Assembly (NCBI GenBank): GCA_046594635.1
Contig: JBKJRR010000425.1
Coordinates: 1-16,704, forward strand
Source of the DNA: CAISIP01 sp046594635
Lineage (GTDB): Bacteria; Pseudomonadota; Gammaproteobacteria; Burkholderiales; Burkholderiaceae_C
Direction of reading: 5' to 3'
DNA: 16,704 nucleotides
The position numbers and the translations under genes were made by a program. The number at the start of each line of letters is the position of its first letter. Position 1 is the first letter of the stretch. The notes under the pieces were generated by a model. The model was not told the DNA's origin. It did no database searches and worked only from the letters and a program-made list of their open reading frames with translations. Positions 1 through 6,851 of this stretch are shown here, one piece after another.

Positions 1-1460
1 CGCTGGCGCGTGACGGCGTATTGTTCAAGAAACATTTCACGGTGACCGCGCCGTGTGGCCCCGCACGTAGCAGCCTGCAGACCGGGCTGTATCTGATGAA
101 TCACCGCTCGGGGCGCAACGGCACCCCGCTGGATCGGCGCCATACCAATATCGCGCAGGAGGTGCGCAAGGCCGGCATCGACCCGATGTTGTTCGGTTAC
201 ACCGACACGTCCCAAGACCCGCGTGGCTTGGATCCGCGGGATCCGGCCTTGCGCAGCTTCGAGGGTCCACTGCCTGGTTACCACATTGGTTTGCTGTTTC
301 CCGACTACATGGCGGCCTGGATGAACGACCTGCGCGCCAAGGGTTACGCGTTTGAGGGCCGGCACGACGTCTACCAGCCGCGCCCGGGCTTCGAACTCCC
401 CAAGGACCGTGGCCACCGCTTCATTCCGACGCTGTACAAGGCCGAAGACAGTGACACCAGCTTCATGGCGAACCGGGTCATCGAATGGCTGGGCGACCAT
501 CGCCAGGACGACTGGTTCATGCACTGCGTGTTCCTGCGCCCGCATCCGCCGGTGATTGCGCCTGAGCCGTACAACGCCCTTTACGACCCGGCGGACGTGC
601 CGATGCCGCATCGCCAGGCGACGCCGGCCGACGAGGCGGCGCTACATCCGCATGTAGCGCAGTGGCTCGAATCCCTTGCACGCCCGAATCACTATGACGA
701 GCACAACCCGAACCACCTGATCGACATGCCCGAGCTGGAGCTGCGTCAGATGCGCGCCTGCTACTACGGCATGATGAACGAGGTCGACGACGCGATCGGG
801 CGCATCGTGGCGCATCTCAAGGCCACCGGCGAATACGACCATACGCTGATCGTCTTCACCTGCGACCACGGTGAAATGGGTGGCGACCACCATGGTTGGG
901 GCAAGGAGATGTTTTTTGACCCGAGCTTTCACATCCCGCTGATCGTGCGCGACCCGCGTGCATCCAGCGATGCAGGTCGGGGCCACCAGGTCGACGCGTT
1001 CACCGAATCGGTCGACCTGATGCCGACCTTGCTCGACTGGCTGGGGCTGGAGATTCCGGCGCAGTGTGATGGCCGGTCGCTGCGGCCGTTTTTGGAGCAC
1101 CACACGCCGCAACACTGGCGCCAGGATGCGCACATGGAACTGGACTTCCGCTCCGGACCCTATAGCGGGCTCGATGCCGAGGCGTCCCTGGGCCTGATGC
1201 CCGACCAGTGCCAGCTGGCCATTATTCGTGGCGTGCGCTGGAAATACGTGTTTTTTGCCGCCTTGCCGCCGCTGCTGTTTGACCTGAACAACGACCCTTG
1301 GGAGTTGAATGACCTGTCACGCGACCCGGCCCACCAGGCCGTGATGCTGGAAATGGCGCACAAGATGTTGTCATGGCGGCTGCGGCACCAGGAGCATGTG
1401 CTGACGAATCTGCATAACGGACCGAACGGGGTTGAGGATAGGCGGCGAGTGCGGGGGTGA
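1..1460 (+). CDS. Sulfatase-fold hydrolase, phosphonate monoester hydrolase-like (5' truncated)
   Basis: Alkaline-phosphatase-superfamily hydrolase that cleaves sulfate esters or phosphonate/phosphate mono- or diesters using a formylglycine made from cysteine. The reading frame is open from base 3, so the true start lies upstream; the TTG at 21 is not a credible start because conserved sequence precedes it. The nucleophile motif C-G-P-A-R is at 54-68 (Cys codon 54-56), fitting the C-x-P/A-S/A-R formylglycine signature. It is followed by M-N-H-R-S-G-R-N-G-T-P-L-D and G-Y-T-D-T-S-x-D-P-R, which resemble bacterial phosphonate monoester hydrolases (PehA/PMH) more than arylsulfatases. The metal-binding D-H pair of the D-H-G-E-M-G-G motif is at 864-869. 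About 485 codons are visible; the missing N-terminus should carry the first metal-binding Asp. No signal peptide can be judged. The gene converges on the pseudouridine synthase gene across a hairpin repeat. Superfamily is certain; the substrate is inferred. Confidence 0.87.
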   Translation, partial: LARDGVLFKKHFTVTAPCGPARSSLQTGLYLMNHRSGRNGTPLDRRHTNIAQEVRKAGIDPMLFGYTDTSQDPRGLDPRDPALRSFEGPLPGYHIGLLFPDYMAAWMNDLRAKGYAFEGRHDVYQPRPGFELPKDRGHRFIPTLYKAEDSDTSFMANRVIEWLGDHRQDDWFMHCVFLRPHPPVIAPEPYNALYDPADVPMPHRQATPADEAALHPHVAQWLESLARPNHYDEHNPNHLIDMPELELRQMRACYYGMMNEVDDAIGRIVAHLKATGEYDHTLIVFTCDHGEMGGDHHGWGKEMFFDPSFHIPLIVRDPRASSDAGRGHQVDAFTESVDLMPTLLDWLGLEIPAQCDGRSLRPFLEHHTPQHWRQDAHMELDFRSGPYSGLDAEASLGLMPDQCQLAIIRGVRWKYVFFAALPPLLFDLNNDPWELNDLSRDPAHQAVMLEMAHKMLSWRLRHQEHVLTNLHNGPNGVEDRRRVRG

Positions 1461-1462
1461 GC

Positions 1463-1610
1463 CCGGACTTCCGATGAAGTGTTGGAGCCAGAGCAAAAAT
1501 TGCTGCGCAATTTGTTGGTCTGGCACACAAGGTGGACAGCCGGACTTCCGATGAAGTGTTGGAGCCAGAGCAAAAATTGCTACGCAATTTGTTGGTCTGG
1601 CACACAAGGT
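1463..1610. repeat. Tandem direct repeat, two 71-bp copies each containing a hairpin
   Basis: Copy 1 is 1463-1533 and copy 2 is 1540-1610, separated by 6 bp (period 77). They differ at a single position (G versus A in the hairpin loop). Each copy contains an extended imperfect stem-loop: gccaga, one unpaired g, caa, aaattgc, a 3-nt loop, gcaattt, one bulged g, ttg, one unpaired g, then tctggc. The pair exactly fills the gap between two convergent genes (stops at 1460 and 1612). A duplicated bidirectional terminator or an REP-like intergenic element are both possible. There is no strong T-run, so a canonical Rho-independent terminator is not proven. Confidence 0.85.
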
Positions 1611-1611
1611 T

Positions 1612-2349
1612 TCAGAAACGCTCAAAGGGCGCCAGGTAACGCCACTGGCCCACTGGCATTGCCGCCATCGCGATCCGGCCGACGCGCAGGCGCTTCATCG
1701 CGACCACTTGCAGGCGGGCCGCGGCGCACATTTGCGCGATCTGCCCCGTCCGGTGGCCCTTGACGGCAAAACGCAGGCCGGTGATGCCGTCCGCCTGGCG
1801 GTTGATGCTGACCCGGGCGGGCAACATCGCGCGGCCATCGATCACCGGCGTGCGGTTGAGCTGGTCCAGCTGCGCGGCCGACACGCCGCCGCGGACATCG
1901 ACCGTGAGTTCGTGTTCGACCAGCGCGGCGTCATGAACCAGCTTGCGTTCGACGCGCCAGTCCTGGGTGAAGACCATCAGCCCGCTGGCGTCGGTCTCCA
2001 GAGGCGTTACGCTGTTTTGCACATTGAGGTGGCGTTGCAACAATCGCGGCGCATGGTGGCTGTCGCCCGACCAGTGGTTCGGTGGCACCAGCAGCTGGCG
2101 CGCGGGTGTGGTGCTGTGATCCCAGGTGAGGCCGGGCGGCTTGTGCAGCAGCAACGTGACGGCTGCTGCCGGCTCCAGCCGCGCCTTGGCGTCGAGTTCG
2201 ACGGTCTCACCGGACACCTTGAACGCCGGTATCTCGACCACCCGGCCGTCGACGCGTACCCATCCGCCTTCGATGTACAACTCGGCCTCACGGCGCGAGC
2301 AGCCCTTCATATCGGACAGGCGTTTGGACAGGCGGACCGGCTCGGTCAT
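1612..2349 (-). CDS. RsuA/RluF-like pseudouridine synthase with degenerate active site
   Basis: Member of the RsuA/RluB/RluE/RluF family, which isomerises uridine to pseudouridine in rRNA or tRNA; cytoplasmic. The N-terminal S4 RNA-binding domain (about residues 5-55, with K-R-L-S-D and C-S-R-R-E-A-E) is followed by a synthase domain ending in G-Q-W-R-Y-L. The length of 245 aa is normal for the family. Key residues are unusual. The family motif G-R-L-D-x-x-S/T-x-G-L reads T-P-L-E-T-D-A-S-G-L, so the catalytic Asp is Glu118. The conserved K-E-Y motif reads V-E-H (His146). The N-R-Q-I-R-R-M motif reads T-G-Q-I-A-Q-M (residues 201-207). It may be inactive or an RNA-binding paralogue. The ATG at 2349 has no Shine-Dalgarno and a promoter-like sequence lies directly upstream, so it may be leaderless. 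Fold assignment is firm; activity is uncertain. Confidence 0.85.
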   Translation of the reverse strand: MTEPVRLSKRLSDMKGCSRREAELYIEGGWVRVDGRVVEIPAFKVSGETVELDAKARLEPAAAVTLLLHKPPGLTWDHSTTPARQLLVPPNHWSGDSHHAPRLLQRHLNVQNSVTPLETDASGLMVFTQDWRVERKLVHDAALVEHELTVDVRGGVSAAQLDQLNRTPVIDGRAMLPARVSINRQADGITGLRFAVKGHRTGQIAQMCAAARLQVVAMKRLRVGRIAMAAMPVGQWRYLAPFERF

Positions 2350-2355
2350 GGGGAG

Positions 2356-2384
2356 ATACTATGCATCGGGCCTCGCAGTGTAGA
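2356..2384 (-). promoter_or_regulatory. Candidate leaderless promoter for the pseudouridine synthase gene
   Basis: On the minus strand, TCTACA (2384-2379, 4 of 6 matches to the -35 consensus) and TAGTAT (2361-2356, 4 of 6 matches to -10) are separated by 17 nt. The -10 ends 6 nt before the ATG at 2349, so transcription would begin at or next to the start codon. This agrees with the lack of a ribosome binding site. It is pattern matching only. Confidence 0.35.
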
Positions 2385-2455
2385 GCCTGACGGCGCCCGG
2401 ACCAGGGCTTTGCGCTGCCGTAAACAGGGCTGTGGACAGCAGAGACAGGAGGGGT

Positions 2456-3037
2456 ATGGTGATTGCTGAATCGGCGAAGGTGCTGGTGCTGCTGGGGGCC
2501 GAGTCGACCGGCAAGTCGTGGCTCGCCAAAGCCTTGTGTCAGGTTTTGCTGGACGAGGGCCATGATGTGGTGGTTGTGCCCGAATATCTGCGCCTGTTCT
2601 GTGAGACCCATGGGCGCACGCCACGCGCTGACGAGCAGCCTGGCATTGCCGATGCGCAGACGCAGCATATTGCGCAGGCCGCGCGAAACCATGCGATCGT
2701 GATTGCCGACACCAGTGCGCTGATGACCGCGGTGTACAGCGAGCGCCTGTTCTCGGACACCAGCCTTTATCCGCATGCCATCGCGACGCAGCGGTGTTAT
2801 GCCGCAACACTGCTCACCGCACTGGATCTGCCCTGGGTGGCGGACGGGTTTCAACGTGATGGGCCGCAGCCGCGGCAGTTGATCGACAACGATTTGCGTG
2901 CTGTGCTGGTCGACCATGGTCTGCCATTTTCAGTAATCCACGGCAATGGCTCGGCGCGACTGGCGGCGACATTGGCGGCGGTCCGGCCGGCCCTGTGCAA
3001 ACCGCCTCAGGTCGAGGCCGGGGAGCGCTGGCGCTGA
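2456..3037 (+). CDS. NadR-like P-loop ATPase/kinase
   Basis: Small soluble P-loop protein (193 aa) resembling the C-terminal ribosylnicotinamide kinase domain of NadR (AAA_28-type). Walker A is G-A-E-S-T-G-K-S near the N-terminus, the exact form seen in NadR. Downstream, V-V-V-P-E-Y resembles the NadR V-P-E-Y-A-R segment, A-D-T-S-A-L fits the Walker B region, and P-W-V-A-D-G-F-Q-R-D-G fits the NadR lid region. No adenylyltransferase or DNA-binding domain is present, so this is a stand-alone kinase domain. In NAD salvage such a protein would phosphorylate nicotinamide riboside, but the substrate is not proven here. A strong AGGAGG (2447-2452) sits 3 nt before ATG 2456 and 6 nt before an in-frame GTG at 2459, so the start could be either; an upstream GTG at 2432 is less likely. 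It is divergent from the pseudouridine synthase gene and convergent with fumC. Confidence 0.75.
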   Translation: MVIAESAKVLVLLGAESTGKSWLAKALCQVLLDEGHDVVVVPEYLRLFCETHGRTPRADEQPGIADAQTQHIAQAARNHAIVIADTSALMTAVYSERLFSDTSLYPHAIATQRCYAATLLTALDLPWVADGFQRDGPQPRQLIDNDLRAVLVDHGLPFSVIHGNGSARLAATLAAVRPALCKPPQVEAGERWR

Positions 3038-3132
3038 ACCTGTCCGAACTGTGACGGTGGACCCTGTTTGCCGATTGCGCGCACCCAAGTCGCCCCGAAC
3101 TGATGGTGGGCAACACAGAACGGCGTAAATCG

Positions 3133-4542
3133 TCAAGCGGGTTTGCTGCTGGCGTGCGGCGCCAGCATCTGCAGGGGGTCGACCCAGGCATCGAATTGCG
3201 CTGGCGTCAACTCGCCCAGATCCAGCGCCGCCGCGCGCAGGCTGCTGCCTTGCTGGTGCGCATGTTTGGCAATGCGGCTGGCACGGTCGTAGCCGATATG
3301 GGGCACCAGGGCGGTCACCAGCATCAGCGAGCTTTGCAGCAATTGTCCGACCCGTGCTTCGTTGACCTGGATGCCGGCTACGCAGTGGCGCGCGAAACTG
3401 CGCATCGCATCGGCCAGCAGTCGCAGACTGTCGAGCGTGTCACAGGCGATCAGAGGTTTGTACACATTGAGTTCGAAATGGCCCTGGCTGGCGGCGAATC
3501 CGATCGCTGCGTCATGGCCGAAAACCTGGGCGCACACCATCGTCAGCGCCTCGACCTGGGTCGGATTGACCTTGCCCGGCATGATTGAGCTGCCGGGCTC
3601 GTTCTCAGGTAGCTGTAACTCGCCCAGTCCGGCGCGCGGGCCGCTGCCCATGAGCCGGATATCACAGGCGATCTTGGTCAGTGCGATCGCCAGCATCCTC
3701 AAGCCGGCGTGCAAGGCGACCAGCGCCTCGTGACCGGCCATGGCGGCAAACAGGTTGTCCGCCTGACGCAGCGGCATGCCCAGGTGTTGCGACAACTTGG
3801 CAGCAACACGCGAGCCGAATTCGGGATGGGTATTCAATCCGGTGCCTACTGCGGTGCCGCCGATGGCCAGCGTTTGGACGGCCTGCAAGGCATGCTGGAT
3901 CTGCAGCTCGCACAACTGCAACTGGGCTTCGTAGCCGCCGAACTCCTGGCCCAGTCGCACCGGGGTGGCGTCCTGCAAGTGCGTGCGACCGATCTTGACG
4001 ATGTCGGCGAACTGTGCGGCCTTGGCTGCCAGCGCGCTGCGCAGCAGTGCCAGTGCCGGCAGCAGGTTGCGTGTGGTCAGGGTCGCCACCGCAATGTGCA
4101 TGGCGCTGGGAAAGACATCGTTGGACGACTGTCCCATGTTCACATCGTCGTTGGGATGCACGCGTTTTTCCGATGGGTCGGACGCGCCCAGCGCACGCGA
4201 GGCCAGCGTCGCGATCACTTCATTGACATTCATGTTGCTCTGGGTGCCCGATCCGGTCTGCCAGACCGACAACGGAAACTGATCGTTGACACCACCCTGG
4301 GCCACCCACTGTGCGGCGTCTGCGATGGCCTGGGCTCGTGCGGGTGCAAGAAAACCCAACTCGCCATGCACCTTTGCCGCGGCCCATTTGATCCAGGCCA
4401 GCGCGTGAACCAGTTGCAAGGGCATGCGCTGTTCGCCAATGGCGAAAAATTGCAGGCTGCGCGCGGTCTGGGCGCCCCACAGGGCGTCCGCGGGAACCTC
4501 GATGGGACCAAAACTGTCGGATTCCGTGCGAGTGGCAGTCAT
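3133..4542 (-). CDS. fumC: Fumarate hydratase, class II
   Basis: Catalyses reversible hydration of fumarate to L-malate in the TCA cycle; a cytoplasmic homotetramer that is iron-independent and oxidant-resistant. At 469 aa it matches the usual family length. Diagnostic motifs are T-G-S-G-T-Q-S-N-M-N (residues 97-106), R-T-H-L-Q-D-A-T-P with catalytic His188, and the fumarase/aspartase signature G-S-S-I-M-P-G-K-V-N-P (317-327) with catalytic Ser318. These numbers coincide with E. coli FumC. The ATG at 4542 is preceded by CGGAG with about 8 nt spacing. The small zinc-ribbon gene lies 68 bp upstream on the same strand and could share its transcript. Aspartase and argininosuccinate lyase are related folds, but motif details and length favour FumC. 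The 95 bp between its stop and that of the kinase (3038-3132) hold no terminator I can recognise. Confidence 0.95.
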   Translation of the reverse strand: MTATRTESDSFGPIEVPADALWGAQTARSLQFFAIGEQRMPLQLVHALAWIKWAAAKVHGELGFLAPARAQAIADAAQWVAQGGVNDQFPLSVWQTGSGTQSNMNVNEVIATLASRALGASDPSEKRVHPNDDVNMGQSSNDVFPSAMHIAVATLTTRNLLPALALLRSALAAKAAQFADIVKIGRTHLQDATPVRLGQEFGGYEAQLQLCELQIQHALQAVQTLAIGGTAVGTGLNTHPEFGSRVAAKLSQHLGMPLRQADNLFAAMAGHEALVALHAGLRMLAIALTKIACDIRLMGSGPRAGLGELQLPENEPGSSIMPGKVNPTQVEALTMVCAQVFGHDAAIGFAASQGHFELNVYKPLIACDTLDSLRLLADAMRSFARHCVAGIQVNEARVGQLLQSSLMLVTALVPHIGYDRASRIAKHAHQQGSSLRAAALDLGELTPAQFDAWVDPLQMLAPHASSKPA

Positions 4543-4610
4543 AGGCAGTGCTCCGGGGATGGCCCGTTGATATTAATGCCCGGACTGCCGCCGCCTCGGA
4601 ACGGTGTGTG

Positions 4611-4823
4611 TCAGCGCGCCGGATCGGAAGCGGCCACCCGGAATGTGCCTTCCCACCGGCAACCGTGTTTGCGGCAGCGGTACCGATGCGTCGTGGCGAA
4701 CAGGCTGAGCAGCCGGTCGAGCAGGCGCCGACGCACGCGCACCAGGTGGTCGCCGCAGCGTGGGCATGCCAGGCGAACACTGGTGCCGTCCGAACCTGCA
4801 GGATAACCTGCGGGAGTTTCCAT
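4611..4823 (-). CDS. Small zinc-ribbon protein
   Basis: A 70-residue protein with a two-knuckle zinc ribbon: C-P-R-C-G, then a basic stretch (V-R-R-R-L-L-D-R-L-L-S-L-F), then Y-R-C-R-K-H-G-C-R-W-E-G. The spacing of the paired cysteines and the central basic R-R-R-x-x-D-R-L-L-S segment match small proteobacterial zinc-ribbon proteins of unknown role. The ATG at 4823 is chosen because AGGA lies about 6-7 nt upstream; an upstream in-frame TTG at 4868 would add 15 unconserved residues. It lies 68 bp before fumC on the same strand and may be co-transcribed. Nucleic-acid or protein binding is a guess from the fold. The four-cysteine motif makes a real gene likely although it is short. Confidence 0.7.
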   Translation of the reverse strand: METPAGYPAGSDGTSVRLACPRCGDHLVRVRRRLLDRLLSLFATTHRYRCRKHGCRWEGTFRVAASDPAR

Positions 4824-5126
4824 GTGTGATCCTGTGTCGGGGTGGCGGCGTGGCTGAATGGGCCGCAACGGATGGAGTTATGCGCAGGGCCGGCCCGATC
4901 GACCTGCCTGCGTGACCACTATGGCACGACACGCGCGGGGGGCACAAGGTCAAAAGTCCATTGCGGCTCAGCAAATTGCGACAAGACGCAACCACTTGCA
5001 ACAGCGCGACACCCGTGCGTTCACCTGGCAACCTGCGCCCTGCGGTGCGCGCTTGCTTGGGGCAGCCCGGCGCGGCGCTCTTGGCTCCGCGCCGGCATGC
5101 GCGAGCGCGTGCGATCCGTCTTCAGC
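4824..5126. other. Intergenic stretch between glcD-like stop and zinc-ribbon gene
   Basis: About 300 bp without a convincing gene. It should hold the promoter for the zinc-ribbon gene (and perhaps fumC) on the minus strand. A minus-strand TTGACC is present but has no convincing -10 at proper spacing. Apart from the GC-rich hairpin at 5067-5095 nothing is recognisable. A plus-strand open frame crossing it runs antisense into the glcD-like gene and is treated as spurious. Confidence 0.6.
5067..5095 (-). terminator. GC-rich hairpin downstream of glcD-like gene
   Basis: Perfect 9-bp inverted repeat, ccggcgcgg (5067-5075) and ccgcgccgg (5087-5095), with an 11-nt loop. It begins about 31 bp past the stop of the minus-strand oxidase gene. 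No U-run follows on the minus strand, so it may be a Rho-dependent end, a pause site or a 3'-stabilising hairpin. Confidence 0.35.
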
Positions 5127-6641
5127 TCAAAAGCGGGGCAAGTTGGCGAATGCCGGGTTGCGGGGCTTGTTGCCACGCACCACCTCGCGGCCGTATTCGG
5201 CGCAGCGTTGCAGTGTGGGGATCACCTTGCCGGGGTTGAGCAGGCCCTTGGGATCGAATGCGGCCTTGACCCCCAGCATCTGGGCGTTTTCTTCGGCGCT
5301 GAATTGCACGCACATGGAGTTGAGCTTTTCCACGCCCACACCGTGCTCGCCGGTCACCGTGCCACCCATGGCAACGCTGGTTTCCAGGATGTCGGCGCCA
5401 AACAGTTCGCAGCGTCGCAGCTGGTCGGCGTCATTGGCATCGAACAGAATCAGCGGATGCAGATTACCGTCGCCGGCGTGGAACACGTTGGCGCAGCGAA
5501 GCTGATACTTTTTCTCCATCTGCTGGATCGCCAGCAGGATGTCGGCCAGGCGCTTGCGCGGAATCGTTGAGTCCATGCACATGTAGTCCGGGCTGATGCG
5601 CCCGCTTGCCGGGAACGCGTTCTTGCGGCCACTCCAGAAACGCAGCCGTTCGGCCTCGTCGCGGCTCACTGCAATGGCCGTTGCGCCGTTGTGCGTGAGC
5701 ACGTCCTTCATGCGGCCGATTTCCTCCTCGACTTCCTCGGGCGTGCCGTCGCTCTCGCACAGCAGGATCGCCTCGGCTGTGAGGTCGTAGCCGGCGTGCA
5801 CGAAGTCCTCGACCGCAGCGGTCATCGGCTTGTCCATCATTTCCAGCCCGGCCGGAATGATGCCGGCGGCGATCACCGCGGCCACCGCGTCGCCGGCCTT
5901 GCGTACGTCATCGAAACTGGCCATGATGCAGCGCGCCAATGCGGGTTTGGGCACCAGCTTGACGGTGACTTCGGTGATCACAGCCAGCATGCCTTCGGAG
6001 CCGACCAGCAGCGGCATCAGGTCGTAACCGCCGACATCGAGCGCGTCGGAGCCAAACACCAGTTCCTCGCCGTCCATGGTGAAACCGCGTACCTTGAGCA
6101 CGTTGTGCAGCGTGAGGCCGTATTTCAGGCAATGCACACCACCGGAGTTTTCGGCCACGTTGCCGCCAATGGTGCAGGCGATCTGGCTCGACGGGTCGGG
6201 GGCGTAATACAGACCCAGAGGCGCCGCTGCCTCGCTGATGGCCAGGTTGCGCACGCCGCTCTGGACCCGCGCGGTACGCGCCAGCGGGTCGAGTTGCAGA
6301 ATCTTGTTGAACTTGGCCAGGCTGAGCGTCACGCCCAGTGCATGCGGCATGGCGCCGCCCGACAGCCCGGTACCGGCGCCGCGCGCCACCACCGGCACAT
6401 CCATGTCGTGGCAGATCCGAAGCACGGCCTGCACCTGCGCCAGTGTCTCTGGCAGGGCCACGACCAGTGGGCGCTGGCGGTAGGCCGTCAGGCCATCGCA
6501 CTCATAGGGCGTGGTGTCTTCGCTATTCCATAGCAGGCAATGCCCGGGCAGCGCCGACTCCAGCGCCTGCACCACGGCCTGCTGGCGTTTCGAGCGTTCG
6601 GAGCGCGATGTGGTCGGTAGGGTGAGAGTTTCGGTTGACAT
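5127..6641 (-). CDS. glcD: FAD-linked 2-hydroxyacid oxidase, GlcD-like
   Basis: FAD-dependent oxidase/dehydrogenase of the glycolate oxidase GlcD / D-lactate dehydrogenase family, oxidising a 2-hydroxyacid such as glycolate or D-lactate to the 2-keto acid. The N-terminal FAD_binding_4 domain shows V-V-A-R-G-A-G-T-G-L-S-G-G-A (about residues 84-97) and D-P-S-S-Q-x-A-C-T-I-G-G-N-V-A-E-N-S-G-G. The C-terminal FAD-oxidase domain shows F-H-A-G-D-G-N-L-H-P and G-E-H-G-V-G-V-E-K. At 504 aa it is close to E. coli GlcD (499 aa). ATG 6641 is preferred because AGGAG lies about 11 nt upstream; a GTG at 6719 would add 26 residues that look non-coding. No glcE or glcF follows: the next genes downstream are the zinc-ribbon gene and fumC. 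The subunit partners must therefore be elsewhere, or the protein acts alone. Confidence 0.88.
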   Translation of the reverse strand: MSTETLTLPTTSRSERSKRQQAVVQALESALPGHCLLWNSEDTTPYECDGLTAYRQRPLVVALPETLAQVQAVLRICHDMDVPVVARGAGTGLSGGAMPHALGVTLSLAKFNKILQLDPLARTARVQSGVRNLAISEAAAPLGLYYAPDPSSQIACTIGGNVAENSGGVHCLKYGLTLHNVLKVRGFTMDGEELVFGSDALDVGGYDLMPLLVGSEGMLAVITEVTVKLVPKPALARCIMASFDDVRKAGDAVAAVIAAGIIPAGLEMMDKPMTAAVEDFVHAGYDLTAEAILLCESDGTPEEVEEEIGRMKDVLTHNGATAIAVSRDEAERLRFWSGRKNAFPASGRISPDYMCMDSTIPRKRLADILLAIQQMEKKYQLRCANVFHAGDGNLHPLILFDANDADQLRRCELFGADILETSVAMGGTVTGEHGVGVEKLNSMCVQFSAEENAQMLGVKAAFDPKGLLNPGKVIPTLQRCAEYGREVVRGNKPRNPAFANLPRF

Positions 6642-6666
6642 GGTGGTCGGGACTCCTGATCGATCC

Positions 6667-6691
6667 GCTGCGGCCATCATAGGGCCGCAGC
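6667..6691. promoter_or_regulatory. Inverted repeat in the glcD-chrB divergent region (dyad 1)
   Basis: Perfect 9-bp inverted repeat gctgcggcc (6667-6675) and ggccgcagc (6683-6691) around a 7-nt centre, 26 bp upstream of the glcD-like start. It could be a regulator binding site or a 5'-UTR hairpin of that gene. No known operator was recognised. Confidence 0.4.
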
Positions 6692-6730
6692 CGGTTGCCG
6701 GTTTGGATGAAATTTTCACGGGCGCGTGAA

Positions 6731-6747
6731 TCGCGCCATGGGCGCGA
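6731..6747. promoter_or_regulatory. Inverted repeat in the glcD-chrB divergent region (dyad 2)
   Basis: Perfect 7-bp inverted repeat tcgcgcc (6731-6737) and ggcgcga (6741-6747) around a 3-nt centre, about 83 bp upstream of the chosen chrB start. It is a candidate operator for ChrB or for the divergent oxidase; function is unproven. Confidence 0.35.
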
Positions 6748-6820
6748 GTTGTTTTGAGGAGGGCGAACTGATTGCCAGCGACTGCGAAATAGGCTTGCCG
6801 CCATCTTCCAATTGTGTAAT

Positions 6821-6851
6821 AGTTGAATCAATGACTGAATTAGTTGAGTCA
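6821..6851. promoter_or_regulatory. Direct repeat spanning the chrB start
   Basis: agttgaatca (6821-6830) and agttgagtca (6842-6851) differ at one base and are offset by 21 bp, about two helical turns, in an AT-rich patch covering the proposed chrB start codon. A TGTAAT (6815-6820) resembling a -10 box sits just upstream. The arrangement would suit an autoregulatory operator, but it is a visual pattern only. Confidence 0.3.

Noticed and set aside
1463..1610. CRISPR array or insertion-sequence ends as an explanation for the tandem repeat
   Set aside because: There are only two 71-bp units with a 6-bp spacer, no variable spacers, no cas genes, no transposase and no target-site duplication.
1708..2469. 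Plus-strand 253-codon frame opposite the pseudouridine synthase gene
   Set aside because: It is antisense to a gene with S4 and synthase motifs and has no domain of its own.
3709..4806. Plus-strand 365-codon frame opposite fumC
   Set aside because: fumC on the other strand has all catalytic motifs; the plus frame has no protein-like features.
4842..5570. Plus-strand 242-codon frame covering the 4824-5126 gap
   Set aside because: Most of it is antisense to the glcD-like gene and the part in the gap has no recognisable sequence, so it is not evidence for a gene in the gap.
6726..6830. N-terminal extension of chrB from GTG 6726
   Set aside because: The 35 extra residues are unlike ChrB N-termini and would cover one of the inverted repeats; ATG 6831 gives the usual family start.
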